Below, in pieces: positions 24,343-31,596 of a DNA stretch of 64,000 nt. The position numbers and the translations under genes are program-made. Source of the DNA: Calditrichia bacterium (GTDB lineage Bacteria > Calditrichota > Calditrichia > RBG-13-44-9 > J075); NCBI GenBank assembly GCA_028284445.1, contig JANQRS010000011.1:192321-256320 (forward strand), written 5' to 3'. The notes below the pieces were generated by a model. That model saw nothing but the letters and a program-made list of their open reading frames with translations, ran no database searches and had not been told where the DNA came from. The first letter of the stretch is position 1. Each line of letters begins with the position of its first letter.

Positions 24343-25368
24343 GTGCATAGATCCAGAAGCGCGTTTTTGTTGTTGATAGTCATGACGTCAATGCCTTTAA
24401 CAGATTTACTATCCCAAGATGACTGTCGTGATTTAGAGTCGATTCAACAGCGCATATTTACTGGGGCGATGAATCCGGGAGTGTGGCTCGACCTGTCGGA
24501 ACCATCGGAAGAATTAATGCCTTTCCGCGAAGCTGTCATGGATGAAGGCATAGATGGAATATTATGCCTCAGGCACATGCTTTTAGCCGACCGGATACAC
24601 CCGGTATTTCTTTTTGAAGGCTCAATGCTCCTCCTGGAAATTGACAACACGTCTATGTCGAAAGCGACGATAGTCGAAGCCATGGCGCGAGCCAGACCTG
24701 ACAAAAGTTCATTGGTTTTGTTCCTCAAGCTGGCCATTGAGTTGGGGCGAAAAGGAGTCGACACAAGCGAGTTCGGGGAATACTATTTGCGGTTTATCGA
24801 CAACACGCCGCTAAGGTTACGTTTTTCAACCATTTCGGAATCTGGCTATGTGCTGGATTACCTGGCCGGTGCGGTTCTGATCTACGGCAATATGCCCGGT
24901 GCAGCAGCCGAAGAGAACTTGATGGGATTGGCATATGATCCGGATGACAAGGTTCGTGAAGCAGCTATTCGCTTGCTCGAACTAAGCCAGAGACCGGATG
25001 CGATATTGTATTTGTATGAAATGCTTGAAGATCCAAAAACAGGTGAAGATACGCGAGCGATTCTGGAGAATGTTCTTTTTCAGCGCCTTGAGCCGATTGG
25101 GCAAACTACACCGACATTCCTGCGAAGGCAAATCCTGGAAATATTGAAAACCGCGCCCAATGCAGAGGATCGTCAAAAGCGATTTTCCTATAATCCAAGC
25201 TTACAACAAGACGCTATAAAGTCGCTCAAAAAGGAAGATATTCCACTTTTGTTTGAAGCAAGACAGCGTATTATAGCCCATATGACTTCTGAGGCTGTAG
25301 CGGAGTATTACGCTCTAAGTCGGGTGATTCGACATTTATACGACCGATTTGCAGTCTATGGAGACTGA
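24343..25368 (+). CDS. Exported helical-repeat protein
   Basis: A 341-residue protein with an N-terminal signal peptide (about 1-24, ending LLSQ) and an all-helical mature part with HEAT-like elements (E-A-A-I-R-L-L-E-L-S-Q-R-P-D-A-I-L-Y near 205-225). GTG 24343 starts two bases after the M50 peptidase stop, so the genes are probably coupled. A periplasmic scaffold is a reasonable guess; no catalytic motif is seen. Confidence 0.7.
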   Translation: MHRSRSAFLLLIVMTSMPLTDLLSQDDCRDLESIQQRIFTGAMNPGVWLDLSEPSEELMPFREAVMDEGIDGILCLRHMLLADRIHPVFLFEGSMLLLEIDNTSMSKATIVEAMARARPDKSSLVLFLKLAIELGRKGVDTSEFGEYYLRFIDNTPLRLRFSTISESGYVLDYLAGAVLIYGNMPGAAAEENLMGLAYDPDDKVREAAIRLLELSQRPDAILYLYEMLEDPKTGEDTRAILENVLFQRLEPIGQTTPTFLRRQILEILKTAPNAEDRQKRFSYNPSLQQDAIKSLKKEDIPLLFEARQRIIAHMTSEAVAEYYALSRVIRHLYDRFAVYGD

Positions 25369-25387
25369 CATTTAGGGAAAGGTGAAG

Positions 25388-26053
25388 ATGAAACGAAGCT
25401 ATTTGATGATAGCTGTGTGGTGCCTTGTGGCTTTTGGCACTCACGCATTTAGCCAAAAAGAGCCGCATATCCTCCAAGCAGGCGAATACTATGAGAACGC
25501 CATTCACCAGAAGAATTTCTCGGGCTTCAGCGGGAATTGGTTTGCAGTTTGTCCGGGTGATTCTGTTGATGGTCTCCTGCAAGTGGAAGTAACCATTGAA
25601 GCTGCTGAATCAGCGGGCGGCGTTACGCGTCAGCGGGTGGCAGCTACCGTTTGCAAGGAAAGCATATTCATGGTTCGCAATATTGCCGGTTTGTCAAGCG
25701 GCGCCCTAGTATCCGGCGCGGTTAAATTGGCCAGCGATTCGCTATGGCAGGGCAGCTTTGACCGGTTCGATATCAATATCCGGAAACTCCCCTTTGGCAG
25801 TAACGGGTTTCGACTGTTGATGAAAACAAAATACATGTCTCAGTCGCTCTACACAACAGAATGGGTTGAAGAAGGCGGCGGTTGGCAAGTAGAATGGTTC
25901 GGTGATTTGAATCGTGACAATATCCCCGACCTTCTGATTCGCACCAGCCATAAATATAGTTCATACCAACTACGACTTTTCCTCTCGGGTGATCATGGAC
26001 CGCAAACCCTGCTCAAAGAAGTCGCTATGAATTATGTCGCAGTAGGATTATAA
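25388..26053 (+). CDS. Exported protein of unknown function
   Basis: A 221-residue protein with a clean signal peptide (1-19, ending A-F-S-Q). The mature part is beta-rich; near residue 180 it has a D-L-N-R-D-N-I-P-D-L-L-I segment that matches the calcium-binding loop of FG-GAP/integrin-alpha repeats, here as a single unit. ATG 25388 is preferred to GTG 25382 because AAAGGTG lies at the correct distance. It is the first of three closely spaced genes ending in the YARHG protein and the acetyltransferase. Confidence 0.7.
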   Translation: MKRSYLMIAVWCLVAFGTHAFSQKEPHILQAGEYYENAIHQKNFSGFSGNWFAVCPGDSVDGLLQVEVTIEAAESAGGVTRQRVAATVCKESIFMVRNIAGLSSGALVSGAVKLASDSLWQGSFDRFDINIRKLPFGSNGFRLLMKTKYMSQSLYTTEWVEEGGGWQVEWFGDLNRDNIPDLLIRTSHKYSSYQLRLFLSGDHGPQTLLKEVAMNYVAVGL

Positions 26054-26065
26054 GGAGGGAAATAT

Positions 26066-26317
26066 ATGACCAAGTCTATTGATTTCGCAGAAATTCAGCA
26101 AATCCTGGAAAAACGTTTGGAAGAAATCTTCCTGGAGATTCGCAGTTACCCGTCACCGATTGCCGGCTGTGATCAGCAATTCAACTTCCTGCTGGAGCAG
26201 CGCGGGCAGTTGAGCAGGCTACTCCAGCAGGTAAAAGAAAGCCGCAGCGGAGGAGATGTTGGCAAGACGCTCCTGGCAGAGCTGGACACATTCCTGAGTG
26301 AGGATCGCGTTGAATAA
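26066..26317 (+). CDS. Small helical protein of unknown function
   Basis: An 83-residue protein that is almost entirely predicted helix (residues 5-25 and 40-80, with leucine/glutamine-rich segments L-L-E-Q-R-G-Q-L-S-R-L-L-Q-Q-V) and a GGAGGG ribosome site 8 bases before the ATG. It overlaps the next gene start by eight bases. No family recognised; the tight spacing suggests co-translation with the YARHG protein. Confidence 0.65.
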   Translation: MTKSIDFAEIQQILEKRLEEIFLEIRSYPSPIAGCDQQFNFLLEQRGQLSRLLQQVKESRSGGDVGKTLLAELDTFLSEDRVE

Positions 26318-27374
26318 GAAACTTGCCGTTTGTCTCTTCGCATTGATCAGTCTTTCCGCGTTTGCCCAGACCGAAATAGCCGAGTTGCAGCGCAGCACTA
26401 CGGTCCTATTTGAAGATTTCAACGCAACCGAGTTTTCCAAGTCGCGGACGACTGAAATACTTGACTATGATTTTTACTCATTCGAAAACGGCAATCATCC
26501 CGATTTCGGCCAGATCTGTATTCAGCAAAAACTAACCCAGGATTACTACAAGATACGCGGTTTGACGACAAATAGGATTGTCCTATGGGCATACGAATCC
26601 GCGGGGGAGAAGGTCGAACGCTTGCTCTGGCAGCACAGCCTTGGTGGCTATCTTTATGCAGTCAAAGATGATTTTGCTATTATTCGCATTGACGACATCG
26701 GTGGCTACGTTTACGACCACTACATCAATGCCGTAACCGGCAAGAGTGTTGTAACAACTCACTCTCTTTTAGGTGAAACAATTCGGATTCCAGCAGGCGA
26801 CTATGTTTTTTACGCTGGTATTATGCGAGAAAACACCCATCGAAAGCCGGAACTAAATCGAGATGATGGATTCTACGATCGAACAATTGTTTTGTTTGGC
26901 GCCAATCGGCTGTTGCAAAAAGTTCATGTTTATCGAAAACATAAGATAGCGAGCTTCGAAGGCCGTCTAAGCTTTAATTTCACAGACTCGCTCAGAGTCG
27001 ACATTAAACACGAAGGCAAGTCTGATATCATATTGCTGCCCTTCGAGAAAATGCGCCTTAGAGTCGACAAACAAAGCGTTGAGAGCTCCAACAGCTTCTT
27101 TCTTGTGCCAGCTGAAGACGAGTGGTATGATGATTATTTGGCGCGAAAAGACTATCGCTACGTATCATCGAAGACCCCGAAAGATGAACTGCGCCTATTG
27201 CGAAATGAAATCTTCGCTCGTCACGGCCACGTCTTTAAGAGCGAAGATTTGCGTGGGCATTTCAGCAGAACAAGCTGGTATGAACCGATTCCCAATATCC
27301 ATGTTTCCCTTGAAGATTTCACCGAGGATGAATTGGAGATGTTTGATCGAATTCGCAAACTGGAGAAAGAGTGA
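26310..27374 (+). CDS. Exported YARHG-domain protein
   Basis: A 354-residue protein starting at TTG 26310, which gives the signal peptide M-N-K-K-L-A-V-C-L-F-A-L-I-S-L-S-A-F-A-Q behind GAGG; GTG 26298 is the in-frame alternative. The C-terminal 60 residues are a YARHG domain (L-R-L-L-R-N-E-I-F-A-R-H-G-H-V-F, then S-W-Y-E-P), an extracellular domain thought to bind cell-wall or ligand molecules. The central region is a beta-rich unknown. The stop overlaps the start of the acetyltransferase gene. Confidence 0.78.
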   Translation: MNKKLAVCLFALISLSAFAQTEIAELQRSTTVLFEDFNATEFSKSRTTEILDYDFYSFENGNHPDFGQICIQQKLTQDYYKIRGLTTNRIVLWAYESAGEKVERLLWQHSLGGYLYAVKDDFAIIRIDDIGGYVYDHYINAVTGKSVVTTHSLLGETIRIPAGDYVFYAGIMRENTHRKPELNRDDGFYDRTIVLFGANRLLQKVHVYRKHKIASFEGRLSFNFTDSLRVDIKHEGKSDIILLPFEKMRLRVDKQSVESSNSFFLVPAEDEWYDDYLARKDYRYVSSKTPKDELRLLRNEIFARHGHVFKSEDLRGHFSRTSWYEPIPNIHVSLEDFTEDELEMFDRIRKLEKE

Positions 27375-28018
27375 TGTCATCAAATGGTCCCAATCCGGAC
27401 AATCCGGCACCAATGGAGGGCTTTCCGCAAGTCGGCTTTCTGAAGAATTTCATTACCCGCGAAAACATCATCGTTGGCGACTATACTTACTACGATGACC
27501 CTGATGGCCCGGAAAGATTCGAGCAGAACGTCCTATACCACTTTCCCTTTGTCGGGGACAAGCTCATCATTGGCAAATTCTGTGCGATAGCCAAAGACGT
27601 TCAATTTATCATGAACGGCGCCAATCACCAGATGTCCGGATTCTCAACCTACCCCTTTTATATCTTCGCTAACGGCTGGGAGAAAGCCATGCCGACTGAA
27701 GATGCATTGCTCTACAAAGGTGATACTGTGATTGAGCATGACGTCTGGATTGGCTATCAGGCGACAATAATGCCCGGCATAAAAATTGGCTCCGGCGCTA
27801 TCGTTGCCAGCAAATCTGTGGTGACCAGCGATGTCCCTCCATACAGCATCGCCGGTGGCAATCCCGCCAAAGTCATCAAGAATCGATTCGACGATGAATC
27901 CATTGCCGAACTCCTGGAGATAGCCTGGTGGGATTGGCCGGCGGAGAAGATCACTGCAAACCTCAGCGCAATCACCGGCGCGGATTTACAGGCCTTGCGT
28001 GATCCGGCTGGCTCTTAA
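27374..28018 (+). CDS. CatB/Vat-type xenobiotic O-acetyltransferase
   Basis: A 214-residue left-handed beta-helix acetyltransferase of the xenobiotic acyltransferase (XAT) family. The catalytic His is H85 in N-G-A-N-H-Q-M-S-G-F-S-T-Y-P-F, the hexapeptide repeats are visible as V-W-I-G-Y-Q-A-T-I-M-P-G-I-K-I-G-S-G-A-I-V, and the usual P-Y-S-I-A-G-G-N-P-A-K-V-I segment follows. Relatives acetylate streptogramin A or chloramphenicol, but most genomic copies have unknown substrates, so resistance is only a possibility. The start (ATG 27374) overlaps the preceding stop. Confidence 0.88.
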   Translation: MSSNGPNPDNPAPMEGFPQVGFLKNFITRENIIVGDYTYYDDPDGPERFEQNVLYHFPFVGDKLIIGKFCAIAKDVQFIMNGANHQMSGFSTYPFYIFANGWEKAMPTEDALLYKGDTVIEHDVWIGYQATIMPGIKIGSGAIVASKSVVTSDVPPYSIAGGNPAKVIKNRFDDESIAELLEIAWWDWPAEKITANLSAITGADLQALRDPAGS

Positions 28019-28095
28019 TCAGTATCCCGGTCCAAAGGCCCGCAATTTTCTTCAACGATGCTGCAAAGTACCTCGACGCCTCAAGCGGGGGACAC

Positions 28096-28755
28096 CTATT
28101 GACTGCCAAAGGTCAGGCCTACCTGGAAAACAACACTCCACACTGAAGCATTGATATCATCAATTTCCTGCAAGAAAACCGGTTTTTCATCGCTTTCATC
28201 AAAGAAGCTTTTGCGGTATTCGAATTGGAGGTTGGTACCAATTCGCCGCGAGATTGGCAATGGTAGCTGCAGTCCCAACTTGATGCTCTGGCCGCTTAAG
28301 ACCTCGTCAAAATCTTCAAAACGGATTTGATCAATTGGATAGTAGCCGAAGTAGATTGGCGGCCCGACACCGCGTGGCGCATTCTTGACATCAAAGAAGA
28401 GGTCAAGCGGAATCATGATACCAACGGCCGGACCAATAGCAAAACGGTTGGCGTTCAAGTCCGCCAAGGTCAGGTTGCTGCTTGAATTACCGTATTGGAT
28501 GTCGTCGCTAAAGCGCATTCGAGTGTATTCTGCATCAAGGGTCAAAAAGGTGATTGGATAAGTGACCGTTGGCAGGAGAACGAAACGTCCGTGAACAGTA
28601 ACGCCATTGAAGTCGTTGTCTGCAAGACTGCCAAAGATCGGTCCAACGGCAATGCCATAGCCACCTTTTGGGAGCGTCGTCGGTCCGTCGCTTTGAGCAA
28701 ACCCTAAATTTAGAAGTAGCAGTAAACTGCAAAATAGAGAGAGATATGATTGCAT
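28096..28755 (-). CDS. Outer-membrane beta-barrel-like protein
   Basis: A 219-residue protein with a signal peptide (1-20, ending G-F-A-Q), a G-Y-G-I-A-V-G-P strand and a C-terminal strand ending V-G-L-T-F-G-S-Q, consistent with a small outer-membrane barrel. ATG 28755 has AAAGGA upstream; an in-frame extension to 28782 gives a poorer signal peptide. It is the most distal gene of the minus-strand block 28096-30332. Confidence 0.68.
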   Translation of the reverse strand: MQSYLSLFCSLLLLLNLGFAQSDGPTTLPKGGYGIAVGPIFGSLADNDFNGVTVHGRFVLLPTVTYPITFLTLDAEYTRMRFSDDIQYGNSSSNLTLADLNANRFAIGPAVGIMIPLDLFFDVKNAPRGVGPPIYFGYYPIDQIRFEDFDEVLSGQSIKLGLQLPLPISRRIGTNLQFEYRKSFFDESDEKPVFLQEIDDINASVWSVVFQVGLTFGSQ

Positions 28756-28878
28756 AGTTAAGTCCTTTCTTTTCCGGAGCATACAAGTGAGAAGGTCAAG
28801 ATTGCGATTGCGGCAACTTTCTGCAGTTTCGCAGACATACGCATCATGTTTTGTTCTCCTATGTTTTCTGCTGAAGAA

Positions 28879-29277
28879 TTATTGCTGAGAAATAATCGCC
28901 TCGCTTTTCCTAAATGTCACGTAGGCAAAGGCGCAGATGCTGAAGAATACCGTTTCTGCGATGATAGAACGTAATGGTTGGGGATCGAAACCGTCGACCA
29001 GCAGAGTTATTGAGTTGCCTATGATGGCGACCGCGAGAAAAACGCCCATGACTAGCAACGCTTCTTTCTTTTGCTTGATTGCGGCAATTGCCAGAAAGAT
29101 CCCCATTGTAGTAAATGCACCGCCCAATGCGCCTCGCATGGTTGCCAATCCGGGAATGCCATTCGGCGTTAAGGCGGTGGTCGCAATGGCGGCTTCAGGA
29201 TTCAAAACGAAAGTCAGTCCAAGGCCGGTAAATAAAAGAGCTATCGCCCCAACGGCGAGTCGAGCAGCGATTTGCAC
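28879..29277 (-). CDS. DUF4345-type four-helix membrane protein
   Basis: A 132-residue protein of four hydrophobic helices (about 5-25, 45-66, 72-92 and 100-121) with a G-L-x-x-x-x-N-P-E loop after helix 1, the pattern of DUF4345 and related small membrane proteins. The start is GTG 29277 with AAAGGAG upstream. The MerR-type gene lies 185 bases upstream in the same direction, so co-regulation is possible. The family function is unknown. Confidence 0.72.
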   Translation of the reverse strand: MQIAARLAVGAIALLFTGLGLTFVLNPEAAIATTALTPNGIPGLATMRGALGGAFTTMGIFLAIAAIKQKKEALLVMGVFLAVAIIGNSITLLVDGFDPQPLRSIIAETVFFSICAFAYVTFRKSEAIISQQ

Positions 29278-29462
29278 AAGTTTCTCCTTTTTGTTTATTG
29301 GTAAACTTCCAACCAGGGTTTCATAAAAGGCATAGCAATCCCGTTGGCTGACAGGAGGTTTTTAGCAGCCTACTGGATTACGCGGATGTGTATGCGTCCG
29401 ACAAAGCCTGATGGGACAAAGCCTAAGTCGATGACGGGACTATTTTTTGCTGGTTTTCCGCG

Positions 29463-30332
29463 TTAGGTTTTCGTAACAATTCTGGATAAGTCAGTCTCTT
29501 GCTTTAATGTGATGGGCATTTGGATCTCACAGACCATTTCATCAATTCGCTCCATTGGTACCTGCTTAATAAAGACTTCACGAATTGGCCCGGCCAGTTG
29601 ATAATTGTTCGCCTCCAGCCAATGCCCGGCATCGCCATAGCAATCATAGCCTTTCTCCATGCCGCCAACTCGCACAATACAAGCTGCTGTTTCTACCGCG
29701 TCTAACACTCGCGAACGTAACTGGTGACCGCTGCTCAACTGCAAGAGTTCTGCGGATTCCTTTTCCATCAGATAGCCTAGTTCAGCATCGACGTCTTGTA
29801 TAGAGAATCCATCGTTGTGGATGATGGCCGCAAAATAACCCAAATCTCGTTCGTGAATCTTCTTCGGCACCAATTCGTTGATCTCGATTCGATACGCAGG
29901 GCCGTCCATCAAGGAAGGCAATATGGTTCGGAAACCGAAAAGGTGCTGCCGCGGCAATGATTTGATGATCACATCGTCCGGCGCCGAGTCGTCACCTTTC
30001 TCCATCTGGTGCAGGCGAGCTTCAATATGATGCAAACGCTTCATCTCGCTCTGTAATCCTTGCATCACCTGAGCTTTTTTCAGCATAAGCATTCCCCGCA
30101 ACTCTTCGGCTGAGACATTGTCTTCAACCAGCTCTTTAATCTGCTCCAACGACAAGCCGAGCTCTTTCATTGCCAGAATCCGATTCAGTTCCGGAAGCTG
30201 CGCCGCACTGTAGTAGCGATATCCGGTAAACTCATCGATATGCCCGGGCTGAAACAGACCGATTTGATCATAGTAACGCAGTTGTGAAACTGCTGTCATT
30301 GCGATCTTACTAAATTCACCGATTCTAAACAT
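29463..30332 (-). CDS. MerR family transcriptional regulator with GyrI-like effector domain (BmrR-type)
   Basis: A 289-residue regulator. Residues 1-70 are a MerR winged helix-turn-helix (FRIGEFSKIA, L-R-Y-Y-D-Q-I-G-L-F, T-G-Y-R-Y-Y), 75-115 a dimerisation coiled coil, and 130-285 a GyrI-like/AraC-effector-binding domain as in BmrR and BltR, which bind hydrophobic cations or drugs. MerR proteins activate promoters with overlong spacers by twisting the DNA. Its own promoter at 30356-30386 has exactly that design, so it probably autoregulates. The ribosome site is AAAGGAAG. Confidence 0.92.
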   Translation of the reverse strand: MFRIGEFSKIAMTAVSQLRYYDQIGLFQPGHIDEFTGYRYYSAAQLPELNRILAMKELGLSLEQIKELVEDNVSAEELRGMLMLKKAQVMQGLQSEMKRLHHIEARLHQMEKGDDSAPDDVIIKSLPRQHLFGFRTILPSLMDGPAYRIEINELVPKKIHERDLGYFAAIIHNDGFSIQDVDAELGYLMEKESAELLQLSSGHQLRSRVLDAVETAACIVRVGGMEKGYDCYGDAGHWLEANNYQLAGPIREVFIKQVPMERIDEMVCEIQMPITLKQETDLSRIVTKT

Positions 30333-30355
30333 TCTTCTTCCTTTCGTTCACATCC

Positions 30356-30386
30356 AAGATAAAGTCTAAAGCCGCTTTAGAGTCAA
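30356..30386 (-). promoter_or_regulatory. MerR-type promoter with 19-bp spacer and dyad operator
   Basis: On the minus strand, TTGACT (-35, at 30386-30381) and TATCTT (-10, at 30361-30356) are separated by 19 bp instead of the usual 17. The spacer contains the dyad CTAAAG-CGG-CTTTAG (30366-30380). Long spacers with a central dyad are the hallmark of promoters controlled by MerR-family activators. It lies 24 bases before the MerR-type gene. The rest of the 289-bp gap (30333-30621) shows nothing else I can support except the ribosome site of the next gene. Confidence 0.75.
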
Positions 30387-30621
30387 TAGCAAAATCGTAT
30401 TTTCTCAAAAAATGTTCGTTTCCTTTGATAAGTCGAAAAAATTTGCTAGGCTGAAATAACCACCAACTGCATTTCAATACACAATAGTAATTCATAGGTG
30501 ATTCTAGCCTACACATCCACTGGATCTTCCTTCGAAAGGAGATTCAAAGAGGTGTGAAAATCGGAGAAAGGGGAGAGGCGAGTCTAATATCCTACTTAAC
30601 ACATATCCGTGGGGGACATGT

Positions 30622-30972
30622 ATGTTACGCTATCAGGGCTTACTTGATAAGATGGTCGACAGGATATTAAATGGGCCAGGAGAGGCAGATAAGAATCTGA
30701 GACAGGCAGTGGCAAATCGGGCAGAAGGAATCAGCCTGGACAGTGGCATGTTGGCCGACATCCCCGATGACCTGAAAGAGTGGGTCGAAAAAGTTGCCCG
30801 GCACGCCTACAAGACAACCGACGAAGACGTTGATTCTTTGAAGACTGCTGGTTATTCAGAAGACCAGATCTTTGAGCTGACGGTGGTAGCCGCCTATGGC
30901 GCCGCCAAGGCCCGATTGGACGCGGCGCTTGCAGTGGTTGACGTACTCGAGGAGGTGCCGCATGAGGCTTGA
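30622..30972 (+). CDS. AhpD/CMD-like helical protein without CxxC
   Basis: A 116-residue helical protein. Its C-terminal half (L-K-E-W-V-E-K-V-A, T-T-D-E-D-V-D-S-L-K-T-A-G-Y-S-E-D-Q-I-F-E-L-T-V-V-A-A-Y-G-A-A) follows the second half of the alkylhydroperoxidase D/carboxymuconolactone decarboxylase fold, but there is no Cys at all. It could pair with the following CxxU protein as a structural subunit. The ATG of that gene starts eleven bases before this stop, behind GAGGAGGT located inside this gene, so the two are translationally coupled. Confidence 0.72.
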   Translation: MLRYQGLLDKMVDRILNGPGEADKNLRQAVANRAEGISLDSGMLADIPDDLKEWVEKVARHAYKTTDEDVDSLKTAGYSEDQIFELTVVAAYGAAKARLDAALAVVDVLEEVPHEA

Positions 30973-31546
30973 GGTATTAAATAGTGGCCATCGCCTGCGT
31001 GAAAAAATTATCATGAAAATGATAAATCTAATCATGGGTGATGGGCCGCCGGATGTTGTGCGGCTTCTTCAATATCGGCCGAAATTCTTTGGCCGCCCGT
31101 TTTCCAATCTTTTGCACGTCCTTCTCCGAAAAACCAGGGGCTGGGACGACGGCCGTGCTGAATTATTCGCAGCCTTTGTCTCGGCAAAAAACCAATGTCC
31201 ATATTGAACGGACTGTCATGGCGCGGTCGCGTCGCAAGTTCTAGGCAAAGAAGTTGTAGATGCCGCCCTGGAAGATTATGAAAAGGCGGATCTTGATGAC
31301 AGGACAAAACAGATGCTCGGCTTCATTGAAAAGATGACACTACAGCCGGAATCTCTGACCGTAGATGATGCCGTCAAACTACGCGAGGCGGGCATCTCCA
31401 AGGAAGCAATGAAAGATGCCATTGGCATCAGCTTTATGTTTAACCTGATGGATCGTCTTGCTGACTCGTTTAAATATTACAACCCCGATGATGAATTTCA
31501 CCGAAAGACCGGCGTATTCCTCTTAAAACGCGGATATAAGATGTAA
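30962..31546 (+). CDS. AhpD/CMD-fold peroxidase-related protein, candidate selenoprotein (in-frame TGA at 31205-31207)
   Basis: One open frame of 194 codons is interrupted only by a TGA at codon 82. Around it the protein reads N-Q-C-P-Y-[TGA]-T-D-C-H-G-A-V-A, so the TGA falls exactly on the second Cys of the AhpD/CMD catalytic motif CxxCxxxH, giving CxxU with H86 in place. The sequence on both sides keeps family character and codon quality (upstream R-A-E-L-F-A-A-F-V-S-A-K; downstream G-I-S-K-E-A-M-K-D-A-I-G-I-S-F-M-F-N-L-M-D-R). The fold reduces peroxides or disulfides. Selenocysteine is the simplest reading; a nonsense mutation is the alternative. The start has an ideal GAGGAGGT site. Confidence 0.78.
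31219..31234 (+). promoter_or_regulatory. Candidate bacterial SECIS hairpin
   Basis: Eleven bases after the TGA, 31219-31224 can pair with 31229-31234 (six pairs, two of them G-U) around the loop G-G-T-C at 31225-31228. The E. coli fdhF SECIS also presents G-G-U-C in its apical loop, with the key G and U at positions 23 and 24 counted from the U of UGA; here they are at 22 and 23. The hairpin is short and GC-rich and could arise by chance, so it supports rather than proves the selenocysteine reading. Confidence 0.5.
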
Positions 31547-31555
31547 GCTCTTCGC

Positions 31556-31582
31556 CCACATCCCGTTTACCGCGGGATGTGG
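31556..31582. terminator. 10-bp inverted repeat, possible terminator
   Basis: CCACATCCCG (31556-31565) and CGGGATGTGG (31573-31582) pair exactly around a 7-base loop, ten bases after the stop of the AhpD/CMD gene. No T run follows, so any termination would be of a factor-dependent or weak type. The hairpin also covers GTG 31579, which argues against that codon as the start of the S41 protease. Confidence 0.5.
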
Positions 31583-31596
31583 ATGCGGCATCAAAA

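Noticed and set aside
27374..28018. Calling the Vat-like gene a streptogramin resistance gene
   Set aside because: The family signature is clear but most chromosomal members have other or unknown substrates.
30325..30516. 63-codon minus-strand frame before the MerR gene
   Set aside because: It covers the MerR promoter and operator and has no ribosome site.
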